This document shows, in pieces, positions 26,545 to 36,393 of a stretch of 64,000 nt of DNA (positions are counted from its first letter, which is position 1; each line of letters starts with the position of its first letter). This DNA is from an uncultured Pelagibacteraceae bacterium (GTDB lineage: Bacteria; Pseudomonadota; Alphaproteobacteria; Pelagibacterales; Pelagibacteraceae), in NCBI GenBank assembly GCA_902596205.1, contig CACJSY010000002.1, forward strand, positions 1-64,000, read 5' to 3'. A model generated the notes under the pieces. The model saw only the letters and a program-made list of their open reading frames with translations. It searched no databases and was not told the origin of the DNA. A program made the position numbers and the translations under genes.

Positions 26545-27288
26545 TTAGTTATCTAAGTTTCCCCATTCGTCTTGATCTTCAATAGAGTTTCTAATTTTAT
26601 TCTCTCTATCTTGAAGATAAACACTTTTAAGAGATGAGTATAAGTCAATTGAGTTTTTTTCTAAACTATCAAAATTTTTACTATTATCTGCCCGAAAATC
26701 TATTGCAGTAGTACCTTTTACTGAAAAATAATCCAAGTCGTTTCCAGAAATTCCAAATAATTCATTTTCTCTAATTGTAACATGAGCAAAAGGGTCAATG
26801 AAAGTATCAGCTACCAAGCCAAAAGAGTCTCTCGCAGTTGAGGGCCCTAGTATAGGAAGGACTAAATAGCAGCCAGGTCCAACACCATATGCCCCTAGTG
26901 TTTGGCCTACATCTTCCTTGTAAGGTTTTAAACCTATCTTTTCAGCAGGATTAAATATTCCTAATATACCTACAGTAGAATTGACTATAAAGCTCCCAGT
27001 CGAGTGACCAACTTGACTTATATTTCCTTGAAGCAAAGAATTAGGAATTGACAATAATACTGCAATATTTGAGGTAAAGTTGCTTGTTCCGTTTTTAATT
27101 GGCTCTGGCAACTTATTATAACCATTTGCTATCGGCTCTAATATCAAATCGTCGAAAGCCATATTAAATTTAAAGATTGATCTACTTACTCCTTCAAAAC
27201 ATTCTTCAGTTGCTTTTGTTTCAATATGAGCCCCTGAGGTTAATATCAAAATAATTAGAGCAATTTTTAAATTTTTAAAGATATGCAT
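26545..27288 (-). CDS. mlaA: MlaA (VacJ) family lipoprotein
   Basis: FKFNMAFDDLILEPIANGYNKLPEPIKNG, EDVGQTLGAYGVGPGCYLVLPILGPSTARDSFG. Confidence 0.93.
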   Translation of the reverse strand: MHIFKNLKIALIILILTSGAHIETKATEECFEGVSRSIFKFNMAFDDLILEPIANGYNKLPEPIKNGTSNFTSNIAVLLSIPNSLLQGNISQVGHSTGSFIVNSTVGILGIFNPAEKIGLKPYKEDVGQTLGAYGVGPGCYLVLPILGPSTARDSFGLVADTFIDPFAHVTIRENELFGISGNDLDYFSVKGTTAIDFRADNSKNFDSLEKNSIDLYSSLKSVYLQDRENKIRNSIEDQDEWGNLDN

Positions 27289-27382
27289 ATAGTGGCTATA
27301 TATATAATTTTAACTTATAATCTATACAAAATTTAGCCAAAAATTTGATAAATTTTGATGCAAAAAGCTTACTAATCTATTT

Positions 27383-28090
27383 ATGAAGATAAAATTTGAC
27401 TATTCTCCCAATTTTTCCTCAAAAACGAGACATCGAAAAGATATTAAATTTGTAATCATTCACTATACTGGAATGCAATCAGAAATTGAATCAATTAATA
27501 GACTGAAAAATCCAAAATTTAAGGTCAGTTGTCATTATTTAATAAATAGACAGGGTAAAATTATTCAAATGGTTAAAGATAAGGATATTGCTTGGCATGC
27601 TGGAAAGTCTAGATGGAAAAAATATTTTAACCTTAATAAAAATTCAATAGGTATCGAATTAGTTAATAAGGGTCATAAATATGGATACCAGAGTTATCAA
27701 AAGAGGCAGATTAAAAGTTTGATAAGGTTATGTAAATTACTCCAAAAAAAATACTCTATTAAAAAAGAAAATTTTTTAGGTCATTCAGATATTTCTCCTC
27801 ACAGAAAAATTGATCCCGGAGAAAAATTTCCATGGAAGGAGCTTAGTACTCACAGTTTAGGGAAATGGTATGTAGAAGATTTTAATTATGTTAGAGATAG
27901 TTTTAAAAAAATTGACATTCTCTTTTTCAAAAATCTGAAAAAACTTGGTTATAGATACTTTAATATCGCTAAGAGAAAAACTATAGATAAAAAGGTAATT
28001 AGATCATTTCAACGTCACTACTTGCCAAACAGGGTTACAGGAAAAATTGATAAAAAAACCTTGAAAATTAGCCATTTTTTAACACATTAA
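27383..28090 (+). CDS. N-acetylmuramoyl-L-alanine amidase (AmpD/AmiD-like)
   Basis: FVIIHYTGM, VSCHYLINRQGKIIQMVKDKDIAWHAGKSRW, SIGIELVN, LGHSDISPHRKIDPGEKFPWKEL. Confidence 0.93.
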   Translation: MKIKFDYSPNFSSKTRHRKDIKFVIIHYTGMQSEIESINRLKNPKFKVSCHYLINRQGKIIQMVKDKDIAWHAGKSRWKKYFNLNKNSIGIELVNKGHKYGYQSYQKRQIKSLIRLCKLLQKKYSIKKENFLGHSDISPHRKIDPGEKFPWKELSTHSLGKWYVEDFNYVRDSFKKIDILFFKNLKKLGYRYFNIAKRKTIDKKVIRSFQRHYLPNRVTGKIDKKTLKISHFLTH

Positions 28091-28136
28091 ATTAAAATAT
28101 CTTGATAAATCTTGATTTATTAAATAAAAGACCTCT

Positions 28137-28493
28137 GCCAGATAATTGGATTGTCGCTATTAGATTTTTAATAGAGGAAAGTCCGGGCTCCGTAAAGACA
28201 CAGTGCCAGTTAATGACTGGCGAAGGTGACTTCAGGGATAGTGCCACAGAAAATAAACCGCCTAATCAAGGCAAGGGTGAAACGGCGAGGTAAGAGCTCA
28301 CCGGTTTTTTGGTAACAAAAAACGCATGGCAAACCCCACTGGGAGCAAGGTTAAATAGAGAAGACAGTGTGTTTAAAGCACTAAAAACAGTCTTTAGTTA
28401 GTCTTCTGGGTTAACCGCTTGAGCTTAAATGTGAATTTAAGCCTAGAGAAATGACATCTTTAATGACAGAACCCGGCTTATAGATTATCTGGC
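28137..28493 (+). ncRNA. rnpB: RNase P RNA (bacterial class A)
   Basis: GAGGAAAGTCCGGGCTCC, AGGGTGAAACGGCGAGGTAAGAGCTCACCG, GGCAAACCCCACTGGGAGCAAG, ATGACAGAACCCGGCTTATAGATTATCTGGC; terminal pairing CCAGATAA/TTATCTGG; boundaries approximate. Confidence 0.96.
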
Positions 28494-28561
28494 AATTTCC
28501 TAATGTTTAATGTTCTACTTTTGTACTTTAAGCTGCCATAAACTTATTGACTAATTAAAAA

Positions 28562-28591
28562 AAACCCATACTATCCCATTAAATCCCATAA
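28562..28591 (+). promoter_or_regulatory. Putative MraZ-box array upstream of mraZ
   Basis: CCCAT at 28565, 28575 and 28585 (exact 10-bp spacing), i.e. three TGGG repeats on the minus strand, just upstream of mraZ. Confidence 0.7.
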
Positions 28592-28639
28592 AGGAGGGTA
28601 TGTTGATAAATTTAATTATAAAAAGGTTTTTAAATAAAA

Positions 28640-29104
28640 ATGTTTTTGTCGAATTACGTAAACAAAATAGACAAGAAAGGACGTGTTTCTGTGCCGGCAT
28701 CCTTTAGGTCTCATTTAAATTCTATGGGATATAATGGATTTATTAGCTATCCATCATTTAATCATCCTGCTTTGGAAGCTTGTTCTCAAGATAGGATTGA
28801 AAAACTATCAAATACTATCGATACATTAAATCCTTTTGAAGAAAAAAGAGATTTTTTTGCTACATCTATTTTATCAGAAAGTGAAAACTTACAATTTGAT
28901 ACGGAAGGTAGAGTTTCAATCTCTCAAAAATTATTAAGTCATTCAAAAATCAAGGATAATATTCTATTTGTTGGTTTAGGAAAAACATTTCAAATCTGGG
29001 AACCAAAGAATTTCGAAAAATTTAAAATTTTTGCACGAAAAAAAGCTTTTCAAAATAGATCTAATTTAAAATGGGACAATAAACAGAAAGGGGAGTTGAA
29101 ATGA
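28640..29104 (+). CDS. mraZ: Transcriptional regulator MraZ
   Basis: NKIDKKGRVSVPASFRSHL and FDTEGRVSISQKLLSHSKIKDNILFVGLGKTFQIWEP. Confidence 0.94.
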   Translation: MFLSNYVNKIDKKGRVSVPASFRSHLNSMGYNGFISYPSFNHPALEACSQDRIEKLSNTIDTLNPFEEKRDFFATSILSESENLQFDTEGRVSISQKLLSHSKIKDNILFVGLGKTFQIWEPKNFEKFKIFARKKAFQNRSNLKWDNKQKGELK

Positions 29105-30600
29105 GTATTAATGTTGGTGGTGGAGAACTTAAAGAATTAAAACCTAGAATATTAGTCATTGGAGTTGGCGGAGCTGGAGGAAATGCAATAAACGCTATGA
29201 TCGAAGCTGGGATGCAAGGTGTAGAGTTTGTTGCAGTCAATACTGATGCGCAAGATCTTAAAATGAGTAAAGCAGATGCTAAAATACAAATCGGAATGAA
29301 TTTAACTAAAGGACTAGGAGCAGGTGCTAAACACGATATTGGCCAAGCTGCTGCAGATGAGTCTATTAACGAAATTATTAACTATATTCAGGGAAGCAAT
29401 ATGGTCTTTATCGCATCTGGTATGGGTGGAGGGACTGGCACAGGAGCGTCTCACGTAATCGCAAAAGCTGCTCGAGAGATGAATATTTTAACTGTAGGAG
29501 TAACAACTTTGCCTTTCACTTATGAGGGTCCAAAACGAATGAGAAGAGCTATAGCTGGATTAGACCAATTAAAAAGACATTTAGATACTACAATTGTAGT
29601 ACCAAACCAAAACCTTTTTAAGATTGCTAACGAGGCAACAGGTTTCGAAGAGTCTTTCAGTTTATCAAATGATGTTCTCAAGCAAGGCGTTCAAAGTATT
29701 ACTGACTTAATGGTTCGACCAGGTATGATAAATTTAGATTTTGCAGATGTTGAAACAGTGATGAGCACAAGTGGAAAAGCAATGATGGGAACAGGAGAAG
29801 CTGATGGAGAAAATAGAGCAATGGCTGCTACGGAGCTGGCTTTAAATAATCCACTTATTGATGAATATACCTTACAAGGTGCTAAGGGTTTGCTTGTTAA
29901 TATAACAGGAGGAAGCGATATAAAGCTTTTTGAGGTAGACGCTGCTGTTAACAAAATTAGAGCTGAAGTTGATCCAGAAGCCGAGCTAATTTTTGGTGCG
30001 ATCAAAGATGAAGATATGAATGGCAAAATCAGAGTTTCAATTGTAGCTACTAGTTTAGAGGGCTCCAGCATTAGTCCAGAGCCAAGACCTTTGTTAAATG
30101 TTGTGAATGGTTCCAATATTAAAAATAACAATTTCTCTGAAAATTTATTCTCAAAGAATAATTTAGAAAAAAATGTTATAAATTCTATTGACGGAGCTAC
30201 AGCCTTAAAACTTGATGAAAGTTATGAATTTCAGGAGGAGCAAAAAATTGACTCAATTGGAGAATTTGAAAAAAATATAGAAAATAATAGCTCAGTTGAA
30301 TTAAAAACTGCCGAAGAACAAGACTTAACCTCTATTACTTCAGGAGTTTCAATTGAAAGCGCGTCCTATATTGAAAATAATAATTTAGATGAAGCAACGG
30401 ATAATTCACCAATATCTAAAAATTATAACGATGAAGATACACCACAATTATTTTCAGAAGAAAAAGATGATAAGTCAAATGAAGAAAACTTAGAAACTTT
30501 CGATACTGAAAGGGACAACTCAATTGAGTTATTTGATCAAGATACTAATGAAGAGGAAGATTTTGAAATTCCTGCTTTTTTGAGAAAACAAAAGTTTTAA
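29101..30600 (+). CDS. ftsZ: Cell division protein FtsZ
   Basis: GVGGAGGNAINAMI, GMGGGTGTGASHVIAKAA, C-terminal peptide EDFEIPAFLRKQ. Confidence 0.98.
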   Translation: MSINVGGGELKELKPRILVIGVGGAGGNAINAMIEAGMQGVEFVAVNTDAQDLKMSKADAKIQIGMNLTKGLGAGAKHDIGQAAADESINEIINYIQGSNMVFIASGMGGGTGTGASHVIAKAAREMNILTVGVTTLPFTYEGPKRMRRAIAGLDQLKRHLDTTIVVPNQNLFKIANEATGFEESFSLSNDVLKQGVQSITDLMVRPGMINLDFADVETVMSTSGKAMMGTGEADGENRAMAATELALNNPLIDEYTLQGAKGLLVNITGGSDIKLFEVDAAVNKIRAEVDPEAELIFGAIKDEDMNGKIRVSIVATSLEGSSISPEPRPLLNVVNGSNIKNNNFSENLFSKNNLEKNVINSIDGATALKLDESYEFQEEQKIDSIGEFEKNIENNSSVELKTAEEQDLTSITSGVSIESASYIENNNLDEATDNSPISKNYNDEDTPQLFSEEKDDKSNEENLETFDTERDNSIELFDQDTNEEEDFEIPAFLRKQKF

Positions 30601-30618
30601 TGGTTCAACTTTGGATAC

Positions 30619-31629
30619 ATGAACAATCAATCTTCATCACTGGAATTCTCCCATTTTCCAGTGATGTTGAATGAAGTAATAAAATTATCTTCAATTTCTG
30701 TCGGAGGAAGATTTATAGATTGTACGTTTGGAGGAGGAGGTTATTCTAAAGAAATCCTTAAATTTCCAAATACTTATGTTCACGCAATAGATAGAGATAA
30801 GAAAGTATTATTTATTGCTAAAAAACTAGAGACAAAATTTCCCTCAAGATTTAAATTTCATCAATCAAAGTTTAGTAAACTAGATACAATTACAAATGAT
30901 TATGTTGATGCAATAATATTTGATTTAGGTTTATCATCTATCCAATTAAATGATCTAGATAGAGGTTTTTCCTTTAAATCTAATAAAAAATTAAACATGA
31001 CCATGGGACTTAACGAAATATCTGCTCTAGATGTAATAAATAATTTAAGCGAAACAGATCTAAAATCAGTAATTAAAATTTTAGGTGAAGAAAGCGAAGC
31101 CTCTAAAATAGCCAAAAACATTGTTAATTATAGAAGTAAAAAAAAAATTAGTAATACTGCTGATTTAGTTCAAATTATTGAAAAAAGTAAAAAAAAAAAT
31201 TTTTCTGGCAAAATAAATCCCTGCACAAAAACTTTTCAAGCTTTGCGAATATTTGTTAATAAGGAAATTACCGAACTAATAAATGGAGTTATTAGCGCTA
31301 CCAAAAAACTTAAACCAGGAGGTAAAATATTAATAATTAGCTTTCATTCAATTGAAGATAAAATAGTAAAATACTTTTTTAGTAATTTTTCAAATAATAA
31401 ATCTAAACCCTCCAGGTACTTTCCTGAGAGTACAGAATTTAAAAGTATTTTATTTGAAGACTATAAAAATAAGGTTTTAAAACCAACAAAAGAAGAAATA
31501 AACAAAAATAGTAGATCTAGATCTGCAAAACTAAGATTTGCAATTAGAAGTAAAAACAAATTTGAATATCCCAAAGATTTAATAAAAAAATTTAAAAGAT
31601 ATTTAGATTTGGAGGCAATTAATGTTTAA
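30619..31629 (+). CDS. rsmH: 16S rRNA (cytosine-N4) methyltransferase RsmH
   Basis: FPVMLNEVI, FIDCTFGGGGYSKEIL, DLGLSSIQLNDLDRGFSF, ALRIFVNKE, LIISFHSIEDKIVK. Confidence 0.97.
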   Translation: MNNQSSSLEFSHFPVMLNEVIKLSSISVGGRFIDCTFGGGGYSKEILKFPNTYVHAIDRDKKVLFIAKKLETKFPSRFKFHQSKFSKLDTITNDYVDAIIFDLGLSSIQLNDLDRGFSFKSNKKLNMTMGLNEISALDVINNLSETDLKSVIKILGEESEASKIAKNIVNYRSKKKISNTADLVQIIEKSKKKNFSGKINPCTKTFQALRIFVNKEITELINGVISATKKLKPGGKILIISFHSIEDKIVKYFFSNFSNNKSKPSRYFPESTEFKSILFEDYKNKVLKPTKEEINKNSRSRSAKLRFAIRSKNKFEYPKDLIKKFKRYLDLEAINV

Positions 31630-31960
31630 AACAAAATTAATAATTTCAATTTCTATTTTCGTAACTTTTCTAATTATAACTTCAGTTATTAAAAATAAGA
31701 CAAGAATTTTAGAAAAAGAAATTACTAATTTGAATTTAAAGATTTTATCAAAAAAAAATGAACTTAATGAGGCTCAACTTGATTTTCATTACTTGTCATC
31801 GCCCGCTGAAATCGAAAAAAAAATTAATTTAATAAATTTAAACAACTACCAACCAATATCCTATTCAAAAATATTTTTTACTATTTCGGATTTCACTGAG
31901 TTACAAAACAAAATATCTACTCTAAAGAATATAAATGAAAAAAAAACAGAAAAAAAATAA
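31622..31960 (+). CDS. ftsL: FtsL-like small division protein
   Basis: Single N-terminal TM, coiled coil; between rsmH and ftsI. Confidence 0.6.
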   Translation: MFKTKLIISISIFVTFLIITSVIKNKTRILEKEITNLNLKILSKKNELNEAQLDFHYLSSPAEIEKKINLINLNNYQPISYSKIFFTISDFTELQNKISTLKNINEKKTEKK

Positions 31961-33656
31961 AAATTTTAATCAAAGAAGTTTCTATTTTGAGGATTACTTA
32001 GAAACAAATAAAAAAAATAAAATGTTCAAAAAATCGAATAATTTCCAAGACAGAATTTACTTGTTATTCTTTTTCTTTTTTTCTTTAGTATTAATTTTTT
32101 CAATAAAAATTACTTTCATTTCTTTAGACAAAAAAAACATTCGAAATTTAGAGAGACAAAATACAAAATTTTCTCTTTTAAGACGAGATATAGTTGACCG
32201 AAATGGAGTGATTATATCTAGAAATATCAATACTTTTCATGCAGCTATAGATCCAAAGTTATTAAAGGATAAAAAAAAATTTTTAATTAAATTAAGACTA
32301 CACTTTCCTGATTTGCCAATTGATAAAATTCAAAAAAAATTAGAAAAAAATAAATACTTCCGCATTAAAAAAAGAATCGATGAAGTCGAAAAGGAAAAGT
32401 TTTGGTCACTCGGTGAAAAGGCTATCAAATTTGAACCTTTCCAAGCTAGAATGTATACCCATGCAAATTTGTTTAGTCATATAATTGGTCAAGTCGATTA
32501 TGATAATTATGGTGTGTCAGGCGTTGAAAAATATTTTGATAGGGATTTAAAAAATAAAGATCTAATTGATAAACCTTTAAAATTAACTTTAGATAGCAAT
32601 ATTCAGTTTATAATCAATAAAGAATTAAATAATGCTATTGAAACTTTTGATGCAACGGGCGGCGGCGCATTATTAATAGATGTAAATAACGGCGATATAC
32701 TTTCTTTAATTTCATTACCAAATTTTGATATAAATCAAAGATCAACGATCAGTGATAAAAAATATCTTAATAAGATTACTAAAGGAGTATATGAACTTGG
32801 TTCAATATTTAAAACTTTCACTGTTGCTTTAGCACTAGAGCATAAATTAGTCGAAAAAGATACGATCATTCAAAACATCCCAAGAAAAATAAGGTGCTCT
32901 ATTCATGAAATAACAGATATGAAAGAACATCCAAAAAACTTATCAGTTGAGGAAATTTTAGTAAGATCATCAAATGTAGGTTCAGCAATATTAGCTAAAA
33001 AAATTGGAGTAGAAAATTTTAAAAATTTTTTGAAGAAAACAAAAATTACAAAGAATCCTGTTATCGAATTACAAGAAGTTGGTAGCCCCCACCAGATAAA
33101 ATGGAATAAGTGTAAATTAGAAACTATATCTTTTGGTCATGGTATTACAACTACACCTCTGCAAGTCACGGCATTATATGCAGCGATGAGCAATGGGGGA
33201 AAATTAATTGCTCCTAGTTTAATTAAAGATAGAAAAATTGAAAAGCCTAAAAATATTATATCAAGCAATACAAGCTATGAGTTGAGAAATATTTTAAGAA
33301 AAGTTGTTAGTAGCAAATATGGTACAGCAAGCTTAGCTGATAAAGATGGATACTATGTTGGGGGGAAAACAGGTACTGCAGAGGGATATGGGAATAAAAA
33401 AAATAGAATTAATAATTTTATTTCAATTTTTCCTTCGAATGAACCAAACTACGCTTTGTTTGTGATGTTAGAGAATCCAAAAATTAACAAAGATTTGATC
33501 TATAATTATAGAGGCACAAAAACAAAAGCACCTTACAATACCTCTGGTTGGAACGCTGTTTATGTGGCAGGCAAAATAATAGAGAAAATTGGACCAATTT
33601 TAGCCATAAATAACAAAGAGTTTATACAGCAACATGTTGTTGAAAAATTTAATTAA
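31935..33656 (+). CDS. ftsI: FtsI/PBP3 transpeptidase
   Basis: RRDIVDRNGVIISRN, YELGSIFKTFT (SxxK), RSSNVGSAI (SxN), GGKTGTAEG (KTG). Confidence 0.96.
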   Translation: MKKKQKKNKNFNQRSFYFEDYLETNKKNKMFKKSNNFQDRIYLLFFFFFSLVLIFSIKITFISLDKKNIRNLERQNTKFSLLRRDIVDRNGVIISRNINTFHAAIDPKLLKDKKKFLIKLRLHFPDLPIDKIQKKLEKNKYFRIKKRIDEVEKEKFWSLGEKAIKFEPFQARMYTHANLFSHIIGQVDYDNYGVSGVEKYFDRDLKNKDLIDKPLKLTLDSNIQFIINKELNNAIETFDATGGGALLIDVNNGDILSLISLPNFDINQRSTISDKKYLNKITKGVYELGSIFKTFTVALALEHKLVEKDTIIQNIPRKIRCSIHEITDMKEHPKNLSVEEILVRSSNVGSAILAKKIGVENFKNFLKKTKITKNPVIELQEVGSPHQIKWNKCKLETISFGHGITTTPLQVTALYAAMSNGGKLIAPSLIKDRKIEKPKNIISSNTSYELRNILRKVVSSKYGTASLADKDGYYVGGKTGTAEGYGNKKNRINNFISIFPSNEPNYALFVMLENPKINKDLIYNYRGTKTKAPYNTSGWNAVYVAGKIIEKIGPILAINNKEFIQQHVVEKFN

Positions 33657-36393
33657 CAATATTTCAAAAAATAAAAAAAATATTTTCATTTCTGGGCTTT
33701 CAATAAACAGTAATGAAATAAAAAAAAATTATATTTTCTTTGCAATTAAAGGAAATAAATTAAATGGAGAAAAATTTATTAAAGATGCAATTAAAAAAGG
33801 CGCTGTTGTAATAGTTTGTTCTCCAGGTTACAAACAAAAAAATAAGAAAATCACTTTTATTAGAACTAGGAAAATCAGACATCTTTTAAGTGAGGTAGCC
33901 TCTAAATTTTACAAATTAAAACCTAAAAATATTTTTGCAGTTACTGGTACGAATGGAAAAACATCTGTTGCAGATTTATTTTATCAAATTTTAAGATTGA
34001 GAAATATACCAGTTGCAACTATTGGGACCTTAGGAATAAAATATAACAATAAAATAATAAAAACCAATCTTACTTCGCCTGATACTATTACCCTTCACAA
34101 AAATCTAGATTTCTTAAAAAGAAAAAAAATTGATAATGTTATTATAGAAGCCTCTAGTCATGGATTATCTCAAAAAAGATTACATCATATAAAATTAAAA
34201 GCAGGAATTTTTACAAATTTTAGCCAGGATCACTTGGATTACCACAAGACCATGAAGTCTTATTTAAATGCAAAACTTTTACTATTCAGAGAAATTTTAA
34301 AAGAGAAAACCTCAATTATTTTAGATAGAGACATTGATCAATATTCACTGATTAAGAAAATTGCGAAAAATAAAAAATTAAAAATTTTCGAAATAAGCAA
34401 AGAATTAAAAAAAATAGCAGATTTATATTTAAAAAATTTAATAGATTATAGGATTAAGAATTTAGCCATGGCAATTATAGCTTCTAAGATATGTGGTTTA
34501 AAAGATAAATATATTTATCCTGAAATTAAAAAGTTGAAAGACGTTAATGGAAGACTTGAACTGATAAAAGACTATCCCAACAAAGTTAAAGTATTTATTG
34601 ACTACGCGCATACTCCAGATGCTTTACTTAAAGCGATTACATCTCTTAAAAATAATTACGGAAATAATATCTCTTTAGTTTTTGGATGTGGAGGTGATAG
34701 AGATAAAAAAAAAAGACCTTTAATGGCAAAAATTGCAAATGAACATTGTAACAAAATTTATGTTACAGATGACAATCCAAGAAAAGAAAGTCCAACAAAA
34801 ATAAGAAAGCACCTTTTAAAATATATTTCTAAAAAGAAAGTATTTGATATTGGAAATAGGGAATTAGCTATTAAAAAATCTATTCAAAATGCAGAACCAA
34901 ATGAAACTATACTGATCGCAGGAAAAGGTCATGAGGAAAAACAAATTTATAAAAATAAAATAATAAATATTTCAGATAAAAAAATTGTGAAAAATATAAA
35001 AGTAAAAACAAAAATTTCTAAAAAAAGAGATAACTTTTTACACAATAGATTAATATTAAAGAAAATATTGGGAAAAACAAAGCTTGTAAATTTTAATGGA
35101 CTTTCAATCGACACAAGATCAATAAAAAAAGATAACTTATTTATAGCAATTAAAGGAAAGAAAAATGATGGAAATAAGTTTATAAAAATTGCATTAAAAA
35201 AAAAAGCTGGCTGTGTTATTTCATCTTTAAACCATCATCATAATAAAAAAAAAATAATTAAAGTTAAAGATACAATTGCATTTTTAAATCAGTTTGCATA
35301 CCTCAAACGTGAAAAAACGTCAGCAAAAATAATTGCTATTACTGGTAGTGCAGGAAAAACATCTTTAAAAAATATGATTAGTGATTTGTTAAAAAATTTT
35401 GACCAAACTTATTCATCACCAAAATCTTTCAATAATCATTACGGAGTACCTATTAGTTTATCAAATTTAAATACAAAAGATAAATTTGGTGTCTTTGAAG
35501 TTGGAATGAGTAGGTCGGGCGAAATAAGAAATCTAACAAAATTAATTAATCCTCATATAGGTGTAATTACAAATATTGGTGAAGCTCATTTAGAAAACTT
35601 TAAAAATATTAAAGGAATAGCAGAAGCTAAATCAGAAATAATCCAAAACATTAAACCTGGAGGAACCATTATACTTAATAGGGATGATAAATTTTTTAAT
35701 TTTTTGTTTAAAAAAGCTAAATCGCATAATTTAAAGATTTGTACTTTTGGCAGGCATTATAAATCAGATGTTAGGATTATAAAAATTATTAATAAAATAA
35801 ATTCTTCAAAGCTTTTGGTAAATTGTAATAAACAAATAATAAATTTAGAAATTAAGGATTTGAACATACATAATGTTCTGGCCTCAATTACAATTTTAAA
35901 AGAATTAAAAATTGATTTATCAAAGATAAGCCTAAAATTTAAAAATTTAAGCTCACCAGAGGGAAGAGGGAAAAAGTATTCTATCTCAAGGTATAGGAAG
36001 AAATTTAATTTAATAGATGAAAGTTATAATGCTAATCCATTATCTGTGAAAAATGCCATAAAAAAGCTTAGTTCGATAAAAAAAGTAAATTTTAAAAAAT
36101 ACTTAATACTTGGTGATATGCTTGAATTAGGTTCAAATTCAAAAATGTATCATGAAAAGTTATCTAAAGTTATTAACAATTCCGATATTGATAAAGTATT
36201 CGTTAAGGGAAAAAAAACAATTTTCACCTATAAACATATAAACAAAGAAAAAAGAGGAAATATTTTACAAAGCAACGAAGATATAGATTTAAGTTTGAGA
36301 AGGATGATATCAAATAATGATTATCTAATGATTAAAGGATCTAATGCTACAGGGCTTTATGATTTCAGTAAAAAAATGATAAAAGGAATATAA
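33634..36393 (+). CDS. murE-murF: MurE-MurF fusion: UDP-MurNAc-tripeptide synthetase plus UDP-MurNAc-tripeptide--D-Ala-D-Ala ligase
   Basis: 919 aa with two Mur ligase modules: VTGTNGKTSVADL ... DDNPRKE (MurE) and ITGSAGKTSLKNMI ... FNNHYGVPISL ... DESYNANPLSV (MurF). Confidence 0.96.
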   Translation: MLLKNLINNISKNKKNIFISGLSINSNEIKKNYIFFAIKGNKLNGEKFIKDAIKKGAVVIVCSPGYKQKNKKITFIRTRKIRHLLSEVASKFYKLKPKNIFAVTGTNGKTSVADLFYQILRLRNIPVATIGTLGIKYNNKIIKTNLTSPDTITLHKNLDFLKRKKIDNVIIEASSHGLSQKRLHHIKLKAGIFTNFSQDHLDYHKTMKSYLNAKLLLFREILKEKTSIILDRDIDQYSLIKKIAKNKKLKIFEISKELKKIADLYLKNLIDYRIKNLAMAIIASKICGLKDKYIYPEIKKLKDVNGRLELIKDYPNKVKVFIDYAHTPDALLKAITSLKNNYGNNISLVFGCGGDRDKKKRPLMAKIANEHCNKIYVTDDNPRKESPTKIRKHLLKYISKKKVFDIGNRELAIKKSIQNAEPNETILIAGKGHEEKQIYKNKIINISDKKIVKNIKVKTKISKKRDNFLHNRLILKKILGKTKLVNFNGLSIDTRSIKKDNLFIAIKGKKNDGNKFIKIALKKKAGCVISSLNHHHNKKKIIKVKDTIAFLNQFAYLKREKTSAKIIAITGSAGKTSLKNMISDLLKNFDQTYSSPKSFNNHYGVPISLSNLNTKDKFGVFEVGMSRSGEIRNLTKLINPHIGVITNIGEAHLENFKNIKGIAEAKSEIIQNIKPGGTIILNRDDKFFNFLFKKAKSHNLKICTFGRHYKSDVRIIKIINKINSSKLLVNCNKQIINLEIKDLNIHNVLASITILKELKIDLSKISLKFKNLSSPEGRGKKYSISRYRKKFNLIDESYNANPLSVKNAIKKLSSIKKVNFKKYLILGDMLELGSNSKMYHEKLSKVINNSDIDKVFVKGKKTIFTYKHINKEKRGNILQSNEDIDLSLRRMISNNDYLMIKGSNATGLYDFSKKMIKGI

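Noticed and set aside
28102-28293. 63-aa ORF MINLDLLNKRPLPDNWIV...
   Set aside because: Lies within RNase P RNA; the nucleotide sequence matches rnpB conserved regions, so the ORF is fortuitous.
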